This document shows positions 28,216-42,039 of a stretch of 64,000 nucleotides of DNA, piece by piece (the first letter of the stretch is position 1; every line of letters begins with the position of its first letter). The notes beneath the pieces were generated by a model. The model searched no databases and was not told where the DNA came from. It saw nothing but the letters and a program-made list of their open reading frames with translations. The stretch lies in assembly GCA_963678705.1 (NCBI GenBank), contig OY783212.1, positions 3,658,001 through 3,722,000 on the forward strand. Reading direction: 5' to 3'. This DNA comes from Panorpa germanica (taxonomy: Eukaryota > Arthropoda > Insecta > Mecoptera > Panorpidae). The position numbers and the translations under genes were made by a program.

Positions 28216-31200
28216 AATACTAAGGGGAGAAAGATCGTTGGACTAAATATTCCTTAATGAACTCTAATAATTAAATAAATTTAGAGAATTTCTGAGAAGC
28301 TGTATTTTGATACAGGTGAATTGTTTTATAGCTAATATACTCGTAATCAATTCAGGTCTGTGTTAAAATTATCAATCTCAACATCAGATGCATATTCTTT
28401 TGAAATTGGTCATCGTATATTAATCGTAAATGTGACAGTTCTAGCTTAAATATCCTTTTATACTAAACATTTTAAAAATTCATATAGTCCACTACCATTA
28501 ACCATGGAATGTATAGCACTTCTTTTACATAACCTTCACATAATCTTTCTATAGGAGGAAGGAAAGAAATGTATGCTAGAACTGTCTTCTTTACACTACT
28601 TATAGTACAAATATATTACAGTTCATGTGTATGGCCACCTCTGCTATATGGTATATAAGGACTTGATATACTAAGTTTATAATGAAATTCTTCTTCTATA
28701 TAATCAAAACTTCTTTGAAATGTTAATTTAAAACTTATGTTTTGTGGAAAAGAGGTAAATGAAAACTACAGTGACATGTTCATTTGGAAGCAATATTACA
28801 AGAAAATGTCGTGAAAATATCTCTTAGAGTAAAGTCGTTGTTTATGGGTATATTTCATTTCCGTTATTAGTAAACTTGATTCACATTTGCATAAATAAAT
28901 ATTTAGTTTTTGCTTTACGAGTTGATTTGTATATCTAGAGTGTATTTCAAGAAAACAAGGTTAAGGATCATCGTTTTTGGATTTCGTCTTATTCTACAGG
29001 TTTTAATGTATTCGGTTTTAATACGAGGGGACATGCTTTCAGGAAAATATTATTATCATTAAGATCCAATGATGGCAGCTACTGTCGAACAAACAAGATA
29101 TGTACTACAAATAGTAACTTTAGTAACGAATGTGTCCACAGGTTCATGAAAACATGAAAGAGAAAGGAAGCGGAAGGGAAGGCATATGCAACAAGAACTA
29201 CTAGACAGTATTGTCATAATCAGACACTGTAATGTGGTTTACTGTTGTGAATAAATGCTTAATAACGTTGATTACTCCGCAGTTTCTTACCCTCGTCTAA
29301 TAATCCCTAAAGAACCGCCTGAAATGTCGGCAACATATCTAACAGCTCACTAAGCTGCTAAGCCACAAACGAACTTGGTTGCTTCGTTTTAATTGAATGC
29401 CAAATGTTATATTTTTAGATTGCGTGTTTCATTGTCTTCCGGTAATTCTCTTTTGTTATGGTTTTTTTGAGTTTCTCTTTCTAATACACCCATTGTATGA
29501 TGTAATATTATCTTGAACTTAATCTGATATAGATTTTTAACTCAAAAGGTGATCGAGCAATGAAAAGAAACATGCAACGACTAGTCAGATTATTAAAATG
29601 GTGTTTATATGTTTAAAACACAGGGTCAATGTAAATGAAAGTCTTATTTACTATCAGTCCATTTGGAATTTATTCTGACACGCTATTTTCAGCGCTCTAA
29701 CGTAGGGTGAAACGAATATTATGGTAACATGAACTGATTATGTATTTTTTAATTATAAGCGTTGTGACAAATATACGTAAGGTTCATTTTACAATACTAC
29801 ACAATACTTTCATTTCAGAATAAGAGTGCTTAAAGTTTAAGTCAGCATTATATAAAAGTCCATTTAAGTCCAAAGTTTAAGTCCATTTTATATAAAAGAG
29901 AACCAAAACCAATTTGGAAACAATGTAATAGCCCACTAACAGTAAAGCTATTATTCTTCTATGCCTCAAGTACTCATCGTACAGACAAAACTGTAATATT
30001 CCTGAAGATTATAGGCAGATATATGAAAGTAGACTAAGTCTAAAAAATCTTATTTACTGTATTAATAAATCTGATTTAATCTCAATATTTTAAATACTCG
30101 TATTTATAAATTATGTATTACCAATGTCTATAAATATTGCTTTAAGTGCTAATAACTATCGAAAGTTGATGCACATAAACTCTTTAATATTTTAACCAGA
30201 TTAATTAATCTTTTAAAAAATGTAGAAACAAAAAAAATAAATATTTCCGATCCATTAAATTATAATAGTTCTTAACAAAAAAAAATCTTAAAAGCAAAGT
30301 TTTAGGTGGCAATATAACTTTTACATTATTAAAGGATTATTCTTCGCAACATGTAATATAGAAATATTTCCCCACTCCTCCTTAATGTTCGGTGCGATTT
30401 TTTTTTATCAGACGAATAATTCTGTTGGAATTTAAATTAAAATTATTCTGTTAATTGAATTTAAACACTGTCTAGTTAAAAATTAATTAGAAGAATATTC
30501 TCTTTGATTTATAACAGTGAATTAATTTACTTACTAAGAAAACCCCTTCCCTCTACTTTTTACTTGAACATTTTCCCAGGTAGGCGTCGGCCATCCTAGT
30601 AATTTATAATATTTAATTACTTGTAACGTCACCGTTGCGTCGGGCTGAATTATTTGGAACATTGATTTTAAATCACGCAAACAACGATGGTGTCGTAATC
30701 TTGTCCCGAGATCTTTGAAGAGAGACTCTTGTCAAAAATAGAAGGTGACCGTCAGGTGATTTTGATTTCAATTAGAATATTAATTACCCTGGAGGATATG
30801 GATTAATAACACTTGATTCCAAGCATCAATATTTGAAACATTTTCTAGTTTAATATGGTCGTTATGGGTAATATTTTATTTGCTTTAGGAGGTTCATAAC
30901 TACAATCTGCCGATTGAGATATAGATATTGCAAATGCGTTTCACACGTGTATAAGATAATTTATTTGACCTTATTAACATTCTACAGTCTCCCAACGCCT
31001 TATCGAACGAGTTGTGGAAATACACAGCTTTGCCGGTGAAAGTGATTGTCGGTATAACGGTGTATATAATTTTTGTATTACATTTCGAAAATTCATTTTT
31101 TATTTGTTTATTTTTTATTTGGTCTAAGGCAATATAATCTAAGGGGATGGGGGAAAGGTTTCAATATTTAATTTTTTTTAAATTTATTTATATTAATTTA

Positions 31201-31579
31201 CAACTTATTAAGTTTATTGTGTGAAAAATTGAAGTCGATTGGAGTAAAACTGTCGGAGATATAGAGTTATAAGTTTTGAAACTTTTAAACGCGTTCTTAT
31301 CACACTTAGCTTTTTCAGAGTCGTATAATTTGGTAAAAAGTAAAGGATGAGAAATAAGCCAAAGCATAAATAAGAAAACAATGCTATAGATTGAACATTT
31401 GAATAATTTCTAATTATACAAATTATATAGCACGACACAACCTAGCTACTAGGTAAGTATATCTATTTTGAACTGTTTTAGTTTTAGTATGTTTTATTAA
31501 TATAATTTTTTTACAAAATTATAAGTTGTTGTGTGTTAAAATATTGATTATACACTTGTTTCTTCATGGTTTTCTAGAT
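28216..31579. other. Non-coding DNA
   Basis: About 3.4 kb without a gene or clear repeat. A GC-richer, CpG-containing patch at about 30580-30760 (TAGGCGTCGGCCATCC, GTCACCGTTGCGTCGGGC) stands out from the AT-rich background and could be a regulatory element; nothing identifies it. Confidence 0.5.
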
Positions 31580-31870
31580 CATTTTATTAAATTCGACGAT
31601 AGATGTCAGTGTGGTGAAGAAGGACTTCATGGATCATATTATATTTGAATGCATAAATTATAATTTACAAAGATCAAAATTCAATAGTGAAATATTAGAT
31701 GTCATTCAAACTTTTCCTGTTAATACAATAAATTTTAGTCAAGTGTTTCAAAATTATTTAAATATTTAGAAATTTGTAAAATAGAATTATATATAAAATG
31801 TGAAATATGTACAAAAAATGTTTGATGGTGGCTATGACGAATAAAAGTCTAGGCAAGTAAATAAATTAAA
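31580..31870 (+). mobile_element. LINE 3' end, decayed, related to family G
   Basis: Reads RCQCGEE in one frame and then MDHIIFECINYNLQ, ILDVIQTFPVNT and FSQVFQNYLNI in another, ending in a stop. This is the same knuckle-plus-FPVNT layout as the LINE tail at 22.9-23.2 kb, but AT-rich and diverged. The frame changes once between the two halves of the knuckle. The 3' side ends in an A-rich tract near 31865-31880. Confidence 0.72.
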
Positions 31871-32156
31871 AAAAATATATATTTTAACCTCTAAATATAG
31901 AAACACTTAGACGAATACAAAAGTTGAAGACAACTAAAAAGCATGTAATGACATTGATTAGATTATATTAAAAAGTTAACAATTTCAGATTGAGGTTAAC
32001 TAATATTGAAAAGTTATGTCATTAGTATTTACGTATATACCTAATATATATATCTAATAATATATCTAATTAAAATATCATTAACGTAACACGGTCAGAA
32101 ACTTTAAACTTCAATAACTTTTGAATGCTTAAATGGGTTAACTGAAATTTAAGCCC

Positions 32157-32609
32157 CATTCCCACTCAATAGTTTTGATATTTAATTTATGTTTTTATTT
32201 TAGAGAATTGCATTTCTTGTCACATTCGTGTTTTAATATGAGTTTAGTTAATTTAATTAGTGCGCAATTAGCGCGTTAGTAATATAAATTGAATAGTTCG
32301 ATAGTTGCAAAAAATTGAATGTGAAATAATTAAAAATACTGTTTATAATAACAATTCGCGTAACAGAAATTGTTTTTTATTCTTTATTTTTGACAAACTG
32401 GTATTAATCTGCTTTAAAAATAAATTGTACTGCATTTTGATAGATTGACACATTTTGGAGGTTATTATATAATATAGTATTTTAATTTAGTAATATTGGA
32501 CGTTCTAAATTAAAAATGGTGCAGAAAATGACTACGTATATTCCCATATGCTATGCAATTTAAATTAAATACAAAATTAAAAATAAATTTAAAACAGTGA
32601 GTGGGAATC
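32157..32609 (+). mobile_element. MITE family B, copy 2
   Basis: About 453 bp from CATTCCCACTCAATAG to CAGTGAGTGGGAAT. Matches copies 1 and 3 internally (GATATTTAATTTATG, TACTGCATTTTGATAGATTG, TTTGGAGGTTAT). Its right third has the ATTCCCATATGC segment shared only with copy 1. Confidence 0.88.
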
Positions 32610-33630
32610 TGAAATCGAAATCTTTTGCATCTCATTTGTGGCTTCATGGACATTGCCCTTTAGCTGATTTATGGTTACTATCTTTTAAAATTTCCTTAAA
32701 AATAAATACAACCTGTCAAAGCCAGTGATCTTTTACCAGGTGATTATTTCGATCTAAGATACCACGCAATTTCTTAATGTACACACTTTTGACTTTTTAA
32801 GTTTTTACTTCATATAAATCACATGTTATTTATAGAGGACATCTAACGACGATCAAAGAGGGTATCGTTACTCTCTCCGCAGTACGGCGCTGCAGTAGTT
32901 TGTCTTCGATGCCAATATGTCTCAACCGGATCTCCATTTCATCTTGACAAGATGATTTACCAGTACGACTGTACGAGTATGAGATACAATCGGCGTCTCA
33001 GTTGCCCGGTCTTATCGTAAATCTTCTGGACACGTTGCTCGATGTTGAGCTTTACCTCGCCCGGTTCTAAAGCTACCTCTAACCCCTAGACACTTATTTA
33101 ATATCCTTCGAGTATTTTTATCCAACGATTCTTAAACATTTTGTGTTGGTAGGACTGGAGGAGTGTATGGTAATATTGCATTAAGTAAGCTTGAGACAAT
33201 GTTTAATGCTAAAGAGAATTTTATACGAGTCTGTCTTTGTGTTCCATTATTGTTTAAAGATGAAGGCATAATCTAGTCTTGCAGTTATTGTGATCAGTGG
33301 TGGACAAGTAGTAGAGCGAGTGAATGAAAAGGAACCACCAAAATAGTTAACAATATATCGATGGTAATGTAACGTAACGATGGATATTATTCTCCAGAGT
33401 TTCTTTTTCGGGAATGGACATTTCAAACTAAACTTTTCGCGGAGAATCGCAGCATTTTTAAAAGAGGCCTCTTGCATAACAAATAAAAGATATATGTAAA
33501 AAGAAACTCTTCTCCGTCCGACCAAATTCAATACTAAGACACTTTTGGGGTGTGTGTAATATAAAAACGAAATATATGTAAAATACGGTCTAGTTGGTTA
33601 CGTAAATTTCAAAACGATTTTACCAAATAT
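32610..33630. other. Non-coding DNA with a GC-richer patch
   Basis: About 32870-33110 is distinctly less AT-rich (CGCAGTACGGCGCTGCAG, GTTGCCCGGTCTTATCG, CTCGCCCGGTTC) but has no open frame I can use. It may be an old exon-like or mobile relic. Confidence 0.4.
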
Positions 33631-33841
33631 CCCAGTAGAAAGAGTTTTGATGAAAGAGTTCATTTACAGTTCAGTTTCTCACAATAGTTCATATGAAGTA
33701 TCTATTTTATCGGCTACAAATGGTGACACCACTCCATCTGTCGGAATACAAATGAAAATAAAGTTGATGCGAACTATAACTGAAGTGAAATAGTGATAGA
33801 AACGTCATAAAAAGGGACACTTCACTAAATTGTTTACTGGG
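33631..33841 (+). mobile_element. MITE family A, copy 2
   Basis: Begins CCCAGTA and ends TTTACTGGG, so both terminal repeats are visible, but about 40 bp behind the left end is missing relative to the 47815 copy. The interior matches the other four copies. Confidence 0.88.
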
Positions 33842-36540
33842 ATGGGAAGCAGTCATTTAAAGACCCGGGATAATTAATTTTAAAGAGTTTGTTCAGCTAA
33901 AAAGACACAAATATTGAACCGGTACAGGAAACTTGCTTTATATTTTGTTAAGATCCCGCTAAAGGCTTTATCCAGCACTGAAATTTGGGATAAAATCTAA
34001 AAGAAAGATCATGGACATTATGTCCGAATATTGCTTCTCTTTGAAACCAGGCTAGGCTGCTGTGTTCTTATTTCCTTTCGTTATAAAGATGAGACCACAA
34101 TATTTCTCTCTCATACGTATATATAACATATATAAAAGTATTTAGAGAATTAGCCAAACTTCAGACTTCAATTCATGTTCGAAGTTATAACATGTCTAGA
34201 CCTATAAAAGGATGAAGCAGTAAAACTTGATTATAAGTAATTAGATAAGGTGTCTAAAGAAAGTTAATGTTTCTTACGAATATAAACAGAAAATTTTGTA
34301 TGTACCTATTGTTAATACCTGATATTCATAACTGTTTCTAGCAGGTATATTTTGTTTTAGAGAATATTAAAAAACCAGAACTAGTATTTTTTTAATTTAG
34401 AATATTTCGATTCTGCTAGGTTATATCTCGCAGTAATTGTCAGAATTCGTATGCCACACTGGTAACAGTGCAGTTACCATCGCTGGTGAACCTACGCCAT
34501 TACACGCGATTTAGTGATATTTTAGACGGGATACACCAGAATACACTTTGTTTTATTATCATTTGAAACTATGTTGATTTAATTAAGAGCAAGGAAATTA
34601 ATACATAAGTATATTTTTATATAACATCGGCGTTTTATTGCTATACTTTGTTGAAGACTTTTCTCTTTTCTTTTATTGTTGAAGATTCTCACGAATCAAT
34701 GCATAGAATTGGTGATTTTATGATTTGTTTCTCATGAAACAAATTTATTTTACATTTTACTCAAACATAGGTGAATGTTAAGAGTCTACGACCTAACTAT
34801 ATCAGGTATACTGATGACAACAAATCCTCTACGGTAAAGATCTATTGTTCAACACAGAAAGCATTCAATGCATTAGATTTAATTAATGAAATGTAGGAGA
34901 GAAGAGAAGCGGAAGGTAAAACGTATGCAAACGGTATCATTGTATTCACTTCTATAAATGTGTTCTGCCAGTCACAAATCACGTTTCAGTGTGGGTTAGT
35001 TAAAAGGCAACACTTGTGTTAATGCTGATGGTGCGATTAGTAAATACACTTACACAAAATACCGCTGCGTATGTTTTTCTTCATCTCTACTACGTTGTCA
35101 TTTAAAATCCAATGCGAAGACTGCTTTCCGTGCTGAACAGTGGACGCGTATCTTTGAAATGAGTTATTTCAATTACTAAAGCGTATGATCACGTCATCTC
35201 TAGTTGTAACATATAACTAAATCGTCTTAAGAAAGAGAATGACATTGTTCCATGTTGAAGAAAACCTCTCGAAATAGATTTTACCTGAAATATCACCCTC
35301 TTTTTGTAATAAAAAAGTATTAAAACTTTCTTTTATTTATTTACAATAAGTTTTTCCGAATAAGCTACAACTTCACTGAATAAAGCAACCCTTAGACTCT
35401 TTTTTGTACAAGACTTTAGCAAAACTCAAGTTCCGGCTAACACTAAGATAAATAAAACTTGTATCATTTAGAAACAAGTCTGTTTAAATACTCTCGAAGT
35501 ATAGAATAAAACTCAAATCTCAAAGTGAAATACAAAGTTTTCATTTGATGAAAATTATTTGATTTTCCCCCCTTTTTATCCGTTTTACAATTTTAAATAT
35601 AAAATACAAGTATGAATAAAGCTTGATGGAAATTGAAAAATAAATTATGTTATTTATAAAATATAATTGGAGAGTGAGTTAGGAATTGTACAGCTTCAGC
35701 AAGATGTATTATTATTTTCTGTCACGACTGTTCGTCTGGTTATGATTTAATTGCTATAACTTTTATAGCTTTAAAAAAACAATAAAATGTACAATGTACT
35801 TTATGCTGGTGATATAATTTTACCGCCAATAATAAAACTACTATTTATATATCTGCATATGAGAAGAAATACATACATCTAACATAAATATATAACTGTC
35901 ATGCATATGGCGAAATTTCAAAAAAACTTGTGTTTTATGTTTAAAGTAATTTTAATATTATTACTCGTACCAGTAAAACAATTTTATTAGTGAAGATGAA
36001 ATGTTTATATGATGTGCATATGCTATTTAACGGTTCTATGAATGAATGAAGTTACTGAAATAGGGAAGTAGCACAACTTATTAATGAGAAAAAACATAGT
36101 TTTACAGTTACATTGGTATGTCAGTTACTGCTGTTGGCAACTCATTCATTTTTTATAACTTTGAAAAGTTGTTTTATTGGAAAATATATTATTAATAAAA
36201 ATAATGAATAAAGAAAATATAAGGAAGCATTATACGAGTTAATATAGCAAAACAAAAGTTGAACAAATTCTTTTACCACTCGACTAGTTCTAGTTCAGTG
36301 GCGGATCAAACTACCTGTGAGAGTTGGGCGTTTTATAAAGTAATAAGTAGAGAAGTAAAGCTGGTTCTAGCTTCATATTGAATTTGAGGTGATTTTGGAA
36401 GTGGGACAATACTCGAGAAAGAGGTTGTGAGTGTGAATTATTGGCTAAATTTTGCAGAGATTTTAAGCACAGTTTGGTAATGCTGCTCTGAGTAAAACCC
36501 AAGTTTGATTGGGCCTAGAAGTTTCGAAATAGTCGTGGTA
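33842..36540. other. Non-coding DNA
   Basis: No gene is recognised. A purine-rich stretch near 34890-34930 (GAGAAGAGAAGCGGAAGG) resembles one near 29160-29190; the similarity is short. Confidence 0.45.
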
Positions 36541-36560
36541 AAGTGGAAAATCAAAGCTAT

Positions 36561-36650
36561 AAACCGCATCCAGTGACCAGCGTCAATGAAGGTAATATTC
36601 AGACCGTGCATGAACTTGTGGAAACGATTACTGTTACCCGGAATGCAACA
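36561..36650 (+). mobile_element. Mariner-type transposase, N-terminal fragment
   Basis: The frame reads HPVTSVNEGNIQTVHELVE. This matches the linker and start of the second helix-turn-helix DNA-binding region of mariner-type transposases (pattern RPxTSxxxxNIxxVxELV). The rest of the domain is lost. A longer frame on the opposite strand (36438-36779) is a shadow of this region. Confidence 0.5.
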
Positions 36651-36772
36651 GAGTCTGCCGAATGGGACGAAGATAGGAGCCGCCTGCACAGGGGCCGTCG
36701 TACTGCAGTAAACACTTTGGATTTGTTTTGACGTCATACTGAAGTTGCGTATGGTATTTCTTGTCATCAATA

Positions 36773-36955
36773 GGTTCATTTACAGTTCAATTTCTCACAG
36801 TCGTTCATATGAAATGTCTATTTTATCGGCTGCAAATAGAAACCACTCTACCTGTTGGAATACAAATGAAGATAAAGTTGATGCGAACTATAATTGAAGT
36901 GCAATAGTGATAGAAACGTCACAAAACGAGACACTTCTCTAAATTGTTTACTTGG
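36773..36955 (+). mobile_element. MITE family A, copy 3 (5'-truncated)
   Basis: Starts inside the element at GTTCATTTACAG and runs to TGTTTACTTGG. It lacks the left terminal repeat and the first ~60 bp. Confidence 0.85.
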
Positions 36956-37278
36956 ATTCTTGGTAGATCAATCGTAAATAGATTTGGCACTAATTATATC
37001 TAATAAAGAAATGGTTAACTGGATGATGTACTTGACTTTAATCTAGTGATGAGAGGAATTGAGAGAAAGGTAAGAAATATTGACTTCGGTGTTGTTTGTG
37101 AGAGGATCTAAGTAAGAGAAAGTTTGAAAAGTAATTACAAAGTTTTTTAATAATACCTTTTCATGATTCGTCGTGAATTTCTATTAATTAATTTTACTGA
37201 AAAATTACGTTACAGAAGCTATAAACAGATTATTATTTAAATGAGTCTGACACTTCTAAAAACTGTAGTATAAAGCCT

Positions 37279-37661
37279 CATTCCCACTCACTGTTTTGAT
37301 ATTTAATTCATGTTTTTATTTATTATTTTAATCTAGATTGCAGAATAGGCATTCCTGTTATATTCGAGTTTTTAATTTGAGTTTAGTTGCTGCGCATGCG
37401 TGTTTAGTAATATAAATTTTGACAGTTTGACAGTTGGATAAAATTGAATGTGGAATAATTAAACCTGATGTTTTTAATACCAATTAGTAGTAGAAATTGT
37501 TCTTTATTTTTGATAAACTGATATTAAACTTTTTAAAAGTAAATTCTACTGCATTTTGACAGATTGCCATATTTTGGAGGTTATAATATAATATCGCTTT
37601 TTCTAATTTAGAAACATTGGACCTTGTGAGGTTCTAAAAAATTAAACAGTGAGTGAGAATG
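37279..37661 (+). mobile_element. MITE family B, copy 3
   Basis: About 383 bp from CATTCCCACTCACTGTTTTG to ACAGTGAGTGAGAATG. The best-preserved left terminal repeat of the family. It lacks the segment next to the right end that copies 1 and 2 share. Confidence 0.9.
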
Positions 37662-37908
37662 ATATTTTACAGCTTAGGCTTACAGTTTTGTAAGCTATCG
37701 ATAGAAGTGACCAGGGCTGCACTAAATAGATCGGGTCACTGGGCTAATGGCCCAACCATCTAGTTCATCTCTGGATGTGTACATAACGTAACCAACGTAA
37801 ATTCTTGTTACCTTCCTTACAGTTCGCAGCTCCATGTTTTACCACTGAATTGTCTGTAACACAAATATATCGATGTATAAAGTATTCCACCCTTAAGTAA
37901 TTGCAGTG

Positions 37909-37950
37909 GTAGGGGGTAGGGGGTAAAGGATAGGGGTTACGGCCTAAGGG
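37909..37950 (+). other. G-run cluster, potential G-quadruplex
   Basis: G runs at 37912-37916, 37919-37923, 37933-37936 and 37948-37950 on the plus strand, with loops of 2-11 nt. This is unusual in such AT-rich DNA. Confidence 0.5.
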
Positions 37951-40900
37951 TTAGAGTGCTACACGGTTATACGTTATAGTATTCAGCAGGGCTAGCAACG
38001 CACGCGAATCGGTGATTAGAGATACGGTGGGATTATTGCTTTTATTTATATACATACAAATTCTAAAAATATATCTATGTATTGTGTGTTGAATGGACTA
38101 CCACTAGAATAGTGAAGATATGGATGTAAAAATAAAACAAATAATCGGAAAAAAGGTTACGTAAAAATAATTATCTTTGACAGTGAGAAATAGATGTTAA
38201 AAAAGCTGAATATGATTTATTTGAATCAGTACATCACGTTATTTGTTTTGATAGGGATTTTAAATGTTCAATTAAAAAACATTGAGGTTTGGAGGATGTT
38301 TTACATGAAGAGGAAACAATCATTAATTAAAGAAAAGTTTAAGCAATTTATTAAATAAATTAGTTCACGTGATAAATTTGTTTAAAACTATGAAAGCCAT
38401 TTTGTTTAGTGCTGGTACAAATACAAGTTATCGTCTAGAGACATCCGTCGTATATGAAGTACTAGGCTAAACTGAACACTGTTAACCATTGGCACGAGAG
38501 AGTGCAAAGTCAACGAAAACTCTCATTGGCATACCACCTGATCACAATCTAGACGGATTTAAACTCTACTACTAAACTACTTTAACGCTGATGACTAAAC
38601 CTAACTTTTTAATAAAACATATTTACTGTTTATAAATGTAAACAATTAGATAATTGAAATAAATAAATTATTACTTAAGATATAATTATTATATCCAGAG
38701 AAATAATCTAGTAAATATAATGTATTATGAATTAATGTTCAAACGTATCAAATGTACGCTGGTGTAATTCGTTATAAAAATAATTTGATTTTTACATATA
38801 CCTATTTGTTGAATTGACATCCAGTAACTTTGTGCCCCTCAGGGAGAGTGGTGTATGAGTAGGGGAACACTCGCTACTTATTTTTATTTCAACCCCAAAT
38901 AACTGTTACACGTTTCTCAACCCTCAGGACAGGTTTTAGTTCAATAAAGTGATTTATTTTATATCTTCGATGACTGTGACTCCACTTCATTCCCTTTTCG
39001 TTTTCCATTCGCTTTTATGTACTCGAACCTGTGGCAATGTGATCTGACGTATTGAATTTGCGAGGATAATCTTATAACATTATTACTTCTTTGATCTTCA
39101 TACCAACTCAATTTCAGTCGTGTCAGAAGAACGTTTTATAATTAGATGTACAAATTTCTTTAACAATACTTCTCAGAGCTGTGGCAACCAGATAACATAT
39201 TGGAAACTTTAATAATCATACCGCTGCAATAATGGTCAATTGAATAGCTTATCTAATGCACAATAATATGCTACATAAGTTGTCATTCAAAGTACATACT
39301 AACGACCTAGCAACTCGTACGTACAATTGTCTCCCAGCAAATCGAGTGACGATTTAGCAAGAGTTCGATGGACGATATTAGACGGTGTGTCGACAATGCT
39401 TGTTACAAATATTACAAGGGTGCTTGCTCGAATGACGTTATCAGTTGCGTTTTATCAACCGCCTTGTCACCCAACCACCCTACACTCACCCTCTGGAACC
39501 CAACGGTACTATAGAACACAACAAGAGAGAGGGATAAGTGACACACTGCCTCCATAAAGCTTTAGACATACGAGTATTATTATTCTATTTTTGAAAATTT
39601 ACCGACATGGATTCTTACTGGACGTTAAAGTCCTACTGTTTTTAAAATCAGGATATTGAATCGCCCAAGTTACTATAAAAATACCAGACCGTTCTATAAC
39701 TAAATTTACTAACAAATTATACAAAATTACACAGGTAACTTAAGCTCTGATTTCGGCTTCTCACACAAAGCCATCTTTAGGTGCGAAATTTTTTTTATAC
39801 GGTATGATTCCTATCAAGTTTAGTTGTAGCACTACAATGATGATTACTTCACATGTATTAAAAGTCTAATTAGAAAGGAATTACAGAGTAATTTGTCTCT
39901 AAAAAGAGACCAACCATCAACCAATTTGGGTAAGCAGCAACTTTTTTGTTCCAAAATATATCCTTTATTCCTAATATTATTAAAAAAAATTCTAAAAGGT
40001 GAAGTAAGTGTACTACAGCAACATAATTAGACATAATTGCCTCTTGAAGAAATTCTACTGAAATATTTAATACAATCTAGTCTACATATGGAACTCCATT
40101 CCATCTTAAAGTAACTGAAGCATGCAATTTGTGTAGTGACAATTATATCGCCTGGCCAGAATTAGATAAGAGTGAGCGGGGCTGATGGTGGTGGTCTGTA
40201 AGATCAAAGAAAACCCAAAACACGGTTGAGTGGCCAGACAAATAACATGTAGTGGAAATAAGTTACCTTCTCTAGAAGTCAGGAGTCATTTATCTTACTA
40301 ATGTCATTGTCCGTCAACATACATGGATACCCGGCAACCATTCATTTTGGGGGAGGAACAAAAGGGGTAAACCATGAATATAATTACAAATTGATAATAA
40401 TAGATATACCATAAGAAGATATGGGATAGAGAAGATGATTAACAGACAAAAACATACCGCAGATGCAGAATGGGATATGAGGATAAAGGAAACGGGAATT
40501 GACTAGGAGAACTGGGTAGAAAGCAAATGCAGATTGGGTAAGACATGGGAGTAAGGGAATAAGGGAATGTGAGAGGAAAGTAGCAGGCAAAGGAGAGATG
40601 AAAACATTGTTGAAAGAAGGCAAGGGAAAAGACGCTGAATGGCGATAGTCAAGAAAAGAGGAAAGCGGCAGAAATCCTGACCAAAATTGTCTTTTTAAAA
40701 GGTGACCGCATTGGACACACGAGTGTTAGTTGGCTATTCGGTAAGAGTTATGGAATCGTGCACATTTGCTCATCTCTGTTTGTTGAATGTGGTCATATGG
40801 CGTCCTCTCTATCGTTCTATGATAAAGACATACTTGTCTAAAGACGGTCGTGCCTTCAATGTGTCCGAAATATATTTTTGTGTTTGTAAGAGATGTCATA

Positions 40901-42009
40901 AAATTACTATATGAATTATAGTGAAGTTAAGGTATTTTTTCCTTAGCAATAATAGCTGTTTTAATATATCGGGTAAACTGAATCCGGACTGGGGCAGGTT
41001 TACTGTACTTGTACATACAAAATAATGTAAACTCCATTAATTTAATTGTATTTTAAGCAAAGCATGATTTTTAACTCAATCGAATATTATTAAACAAAAA
41101 GTTTGCCTTGTAATTAACGGAAAGGTAGGTAAGTAACAAGGGCAGTAATAAGGGCGTGCTTGAGTTGAACTTAAGTTTTGTATTTAGATGTCAAGGGATG
41201 TTAAAAATGGAGGGTTCCTCGCTTGCCCTTACGGCTATTCGTTGTAATTTGCACTTAATTGTATTTAAATTACACGAATAAAGTGTTTCAAAAACACTTC
41301 CAAGTAATTTCAAACGATTTTAATCATAAATTTTAAATTGTTGAATTTATTTTACGGTTGAAATATAAATTGTATATTTCACGTTTATAGAAAGAAGAAA
41401 ATATGAAAAAATGAAAGTTAATCGTTTTTTGATTTATTTAAGGTTAGTAGGTTCAACAGTAACATTAATTAGGTAGACATTTTGCCCCCAGTTGAATCAA
41501 GTTATCAAACTATTCCTATAAACGAGTATTCATAAGGTCTGTCCGATTAGGACATATCATATAAGGTCTCGGTCGAGGAGTCTTTAGATTAGCTTGAGAG
41601 TTACCGCCGGATCATGTCGTATTCTTTAACATTTATAAATACACTATAACACCAATACAGTACAGAATTTTCATATGTCTATTTAGATTGTTTCTCCTCC
41701 AAGATAGTTGGGATCTGTTGGACATGTATTAGAACCCTTTGCGGTTGCTTTGATGTCGAGATGTTTGAACCATAATATGAATACGGACGTATGACATACA
41801 TACAGTCGTATATTAATATTATTATTTTATTTTAATGTTTTTGCCATTAGGCACTACATACTTTCGCCATAAATCATTAAATTGCATATCATTGTGCTTA
41901 ATTACATACTATCTACCCATTCTCACTCCTTCCAAAAGAAAAAAGATTAGAAAGAAGAGATTAGTTTTAAGGCATCTCCAAAGGAAAATGTTTTAAGATA
42001 AAATAAAAA
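37951..42009. other. Non-coding DNA with a purine-rich stretch
   Basis: No gene is recognised. The plus strand is markedly purine-rich at about 40430-40680, and one frame there gives charged, Arg/Glu-rich peptides broken by stops. It may be a LINE tail like the one at 42.2 kb, but I see no diagnostic motif. Confidence 0.4.
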
Positions 42010-42039
42010 TAAATGTTCTGAGATAAATTTAAACACCTA

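Noticed and set aside
36438-36779. 113-codon minus-strand open frame
   Set aside because: It is the opposite-strand shadow of the mariner-type fragment at 36561-36650 and its flanks.
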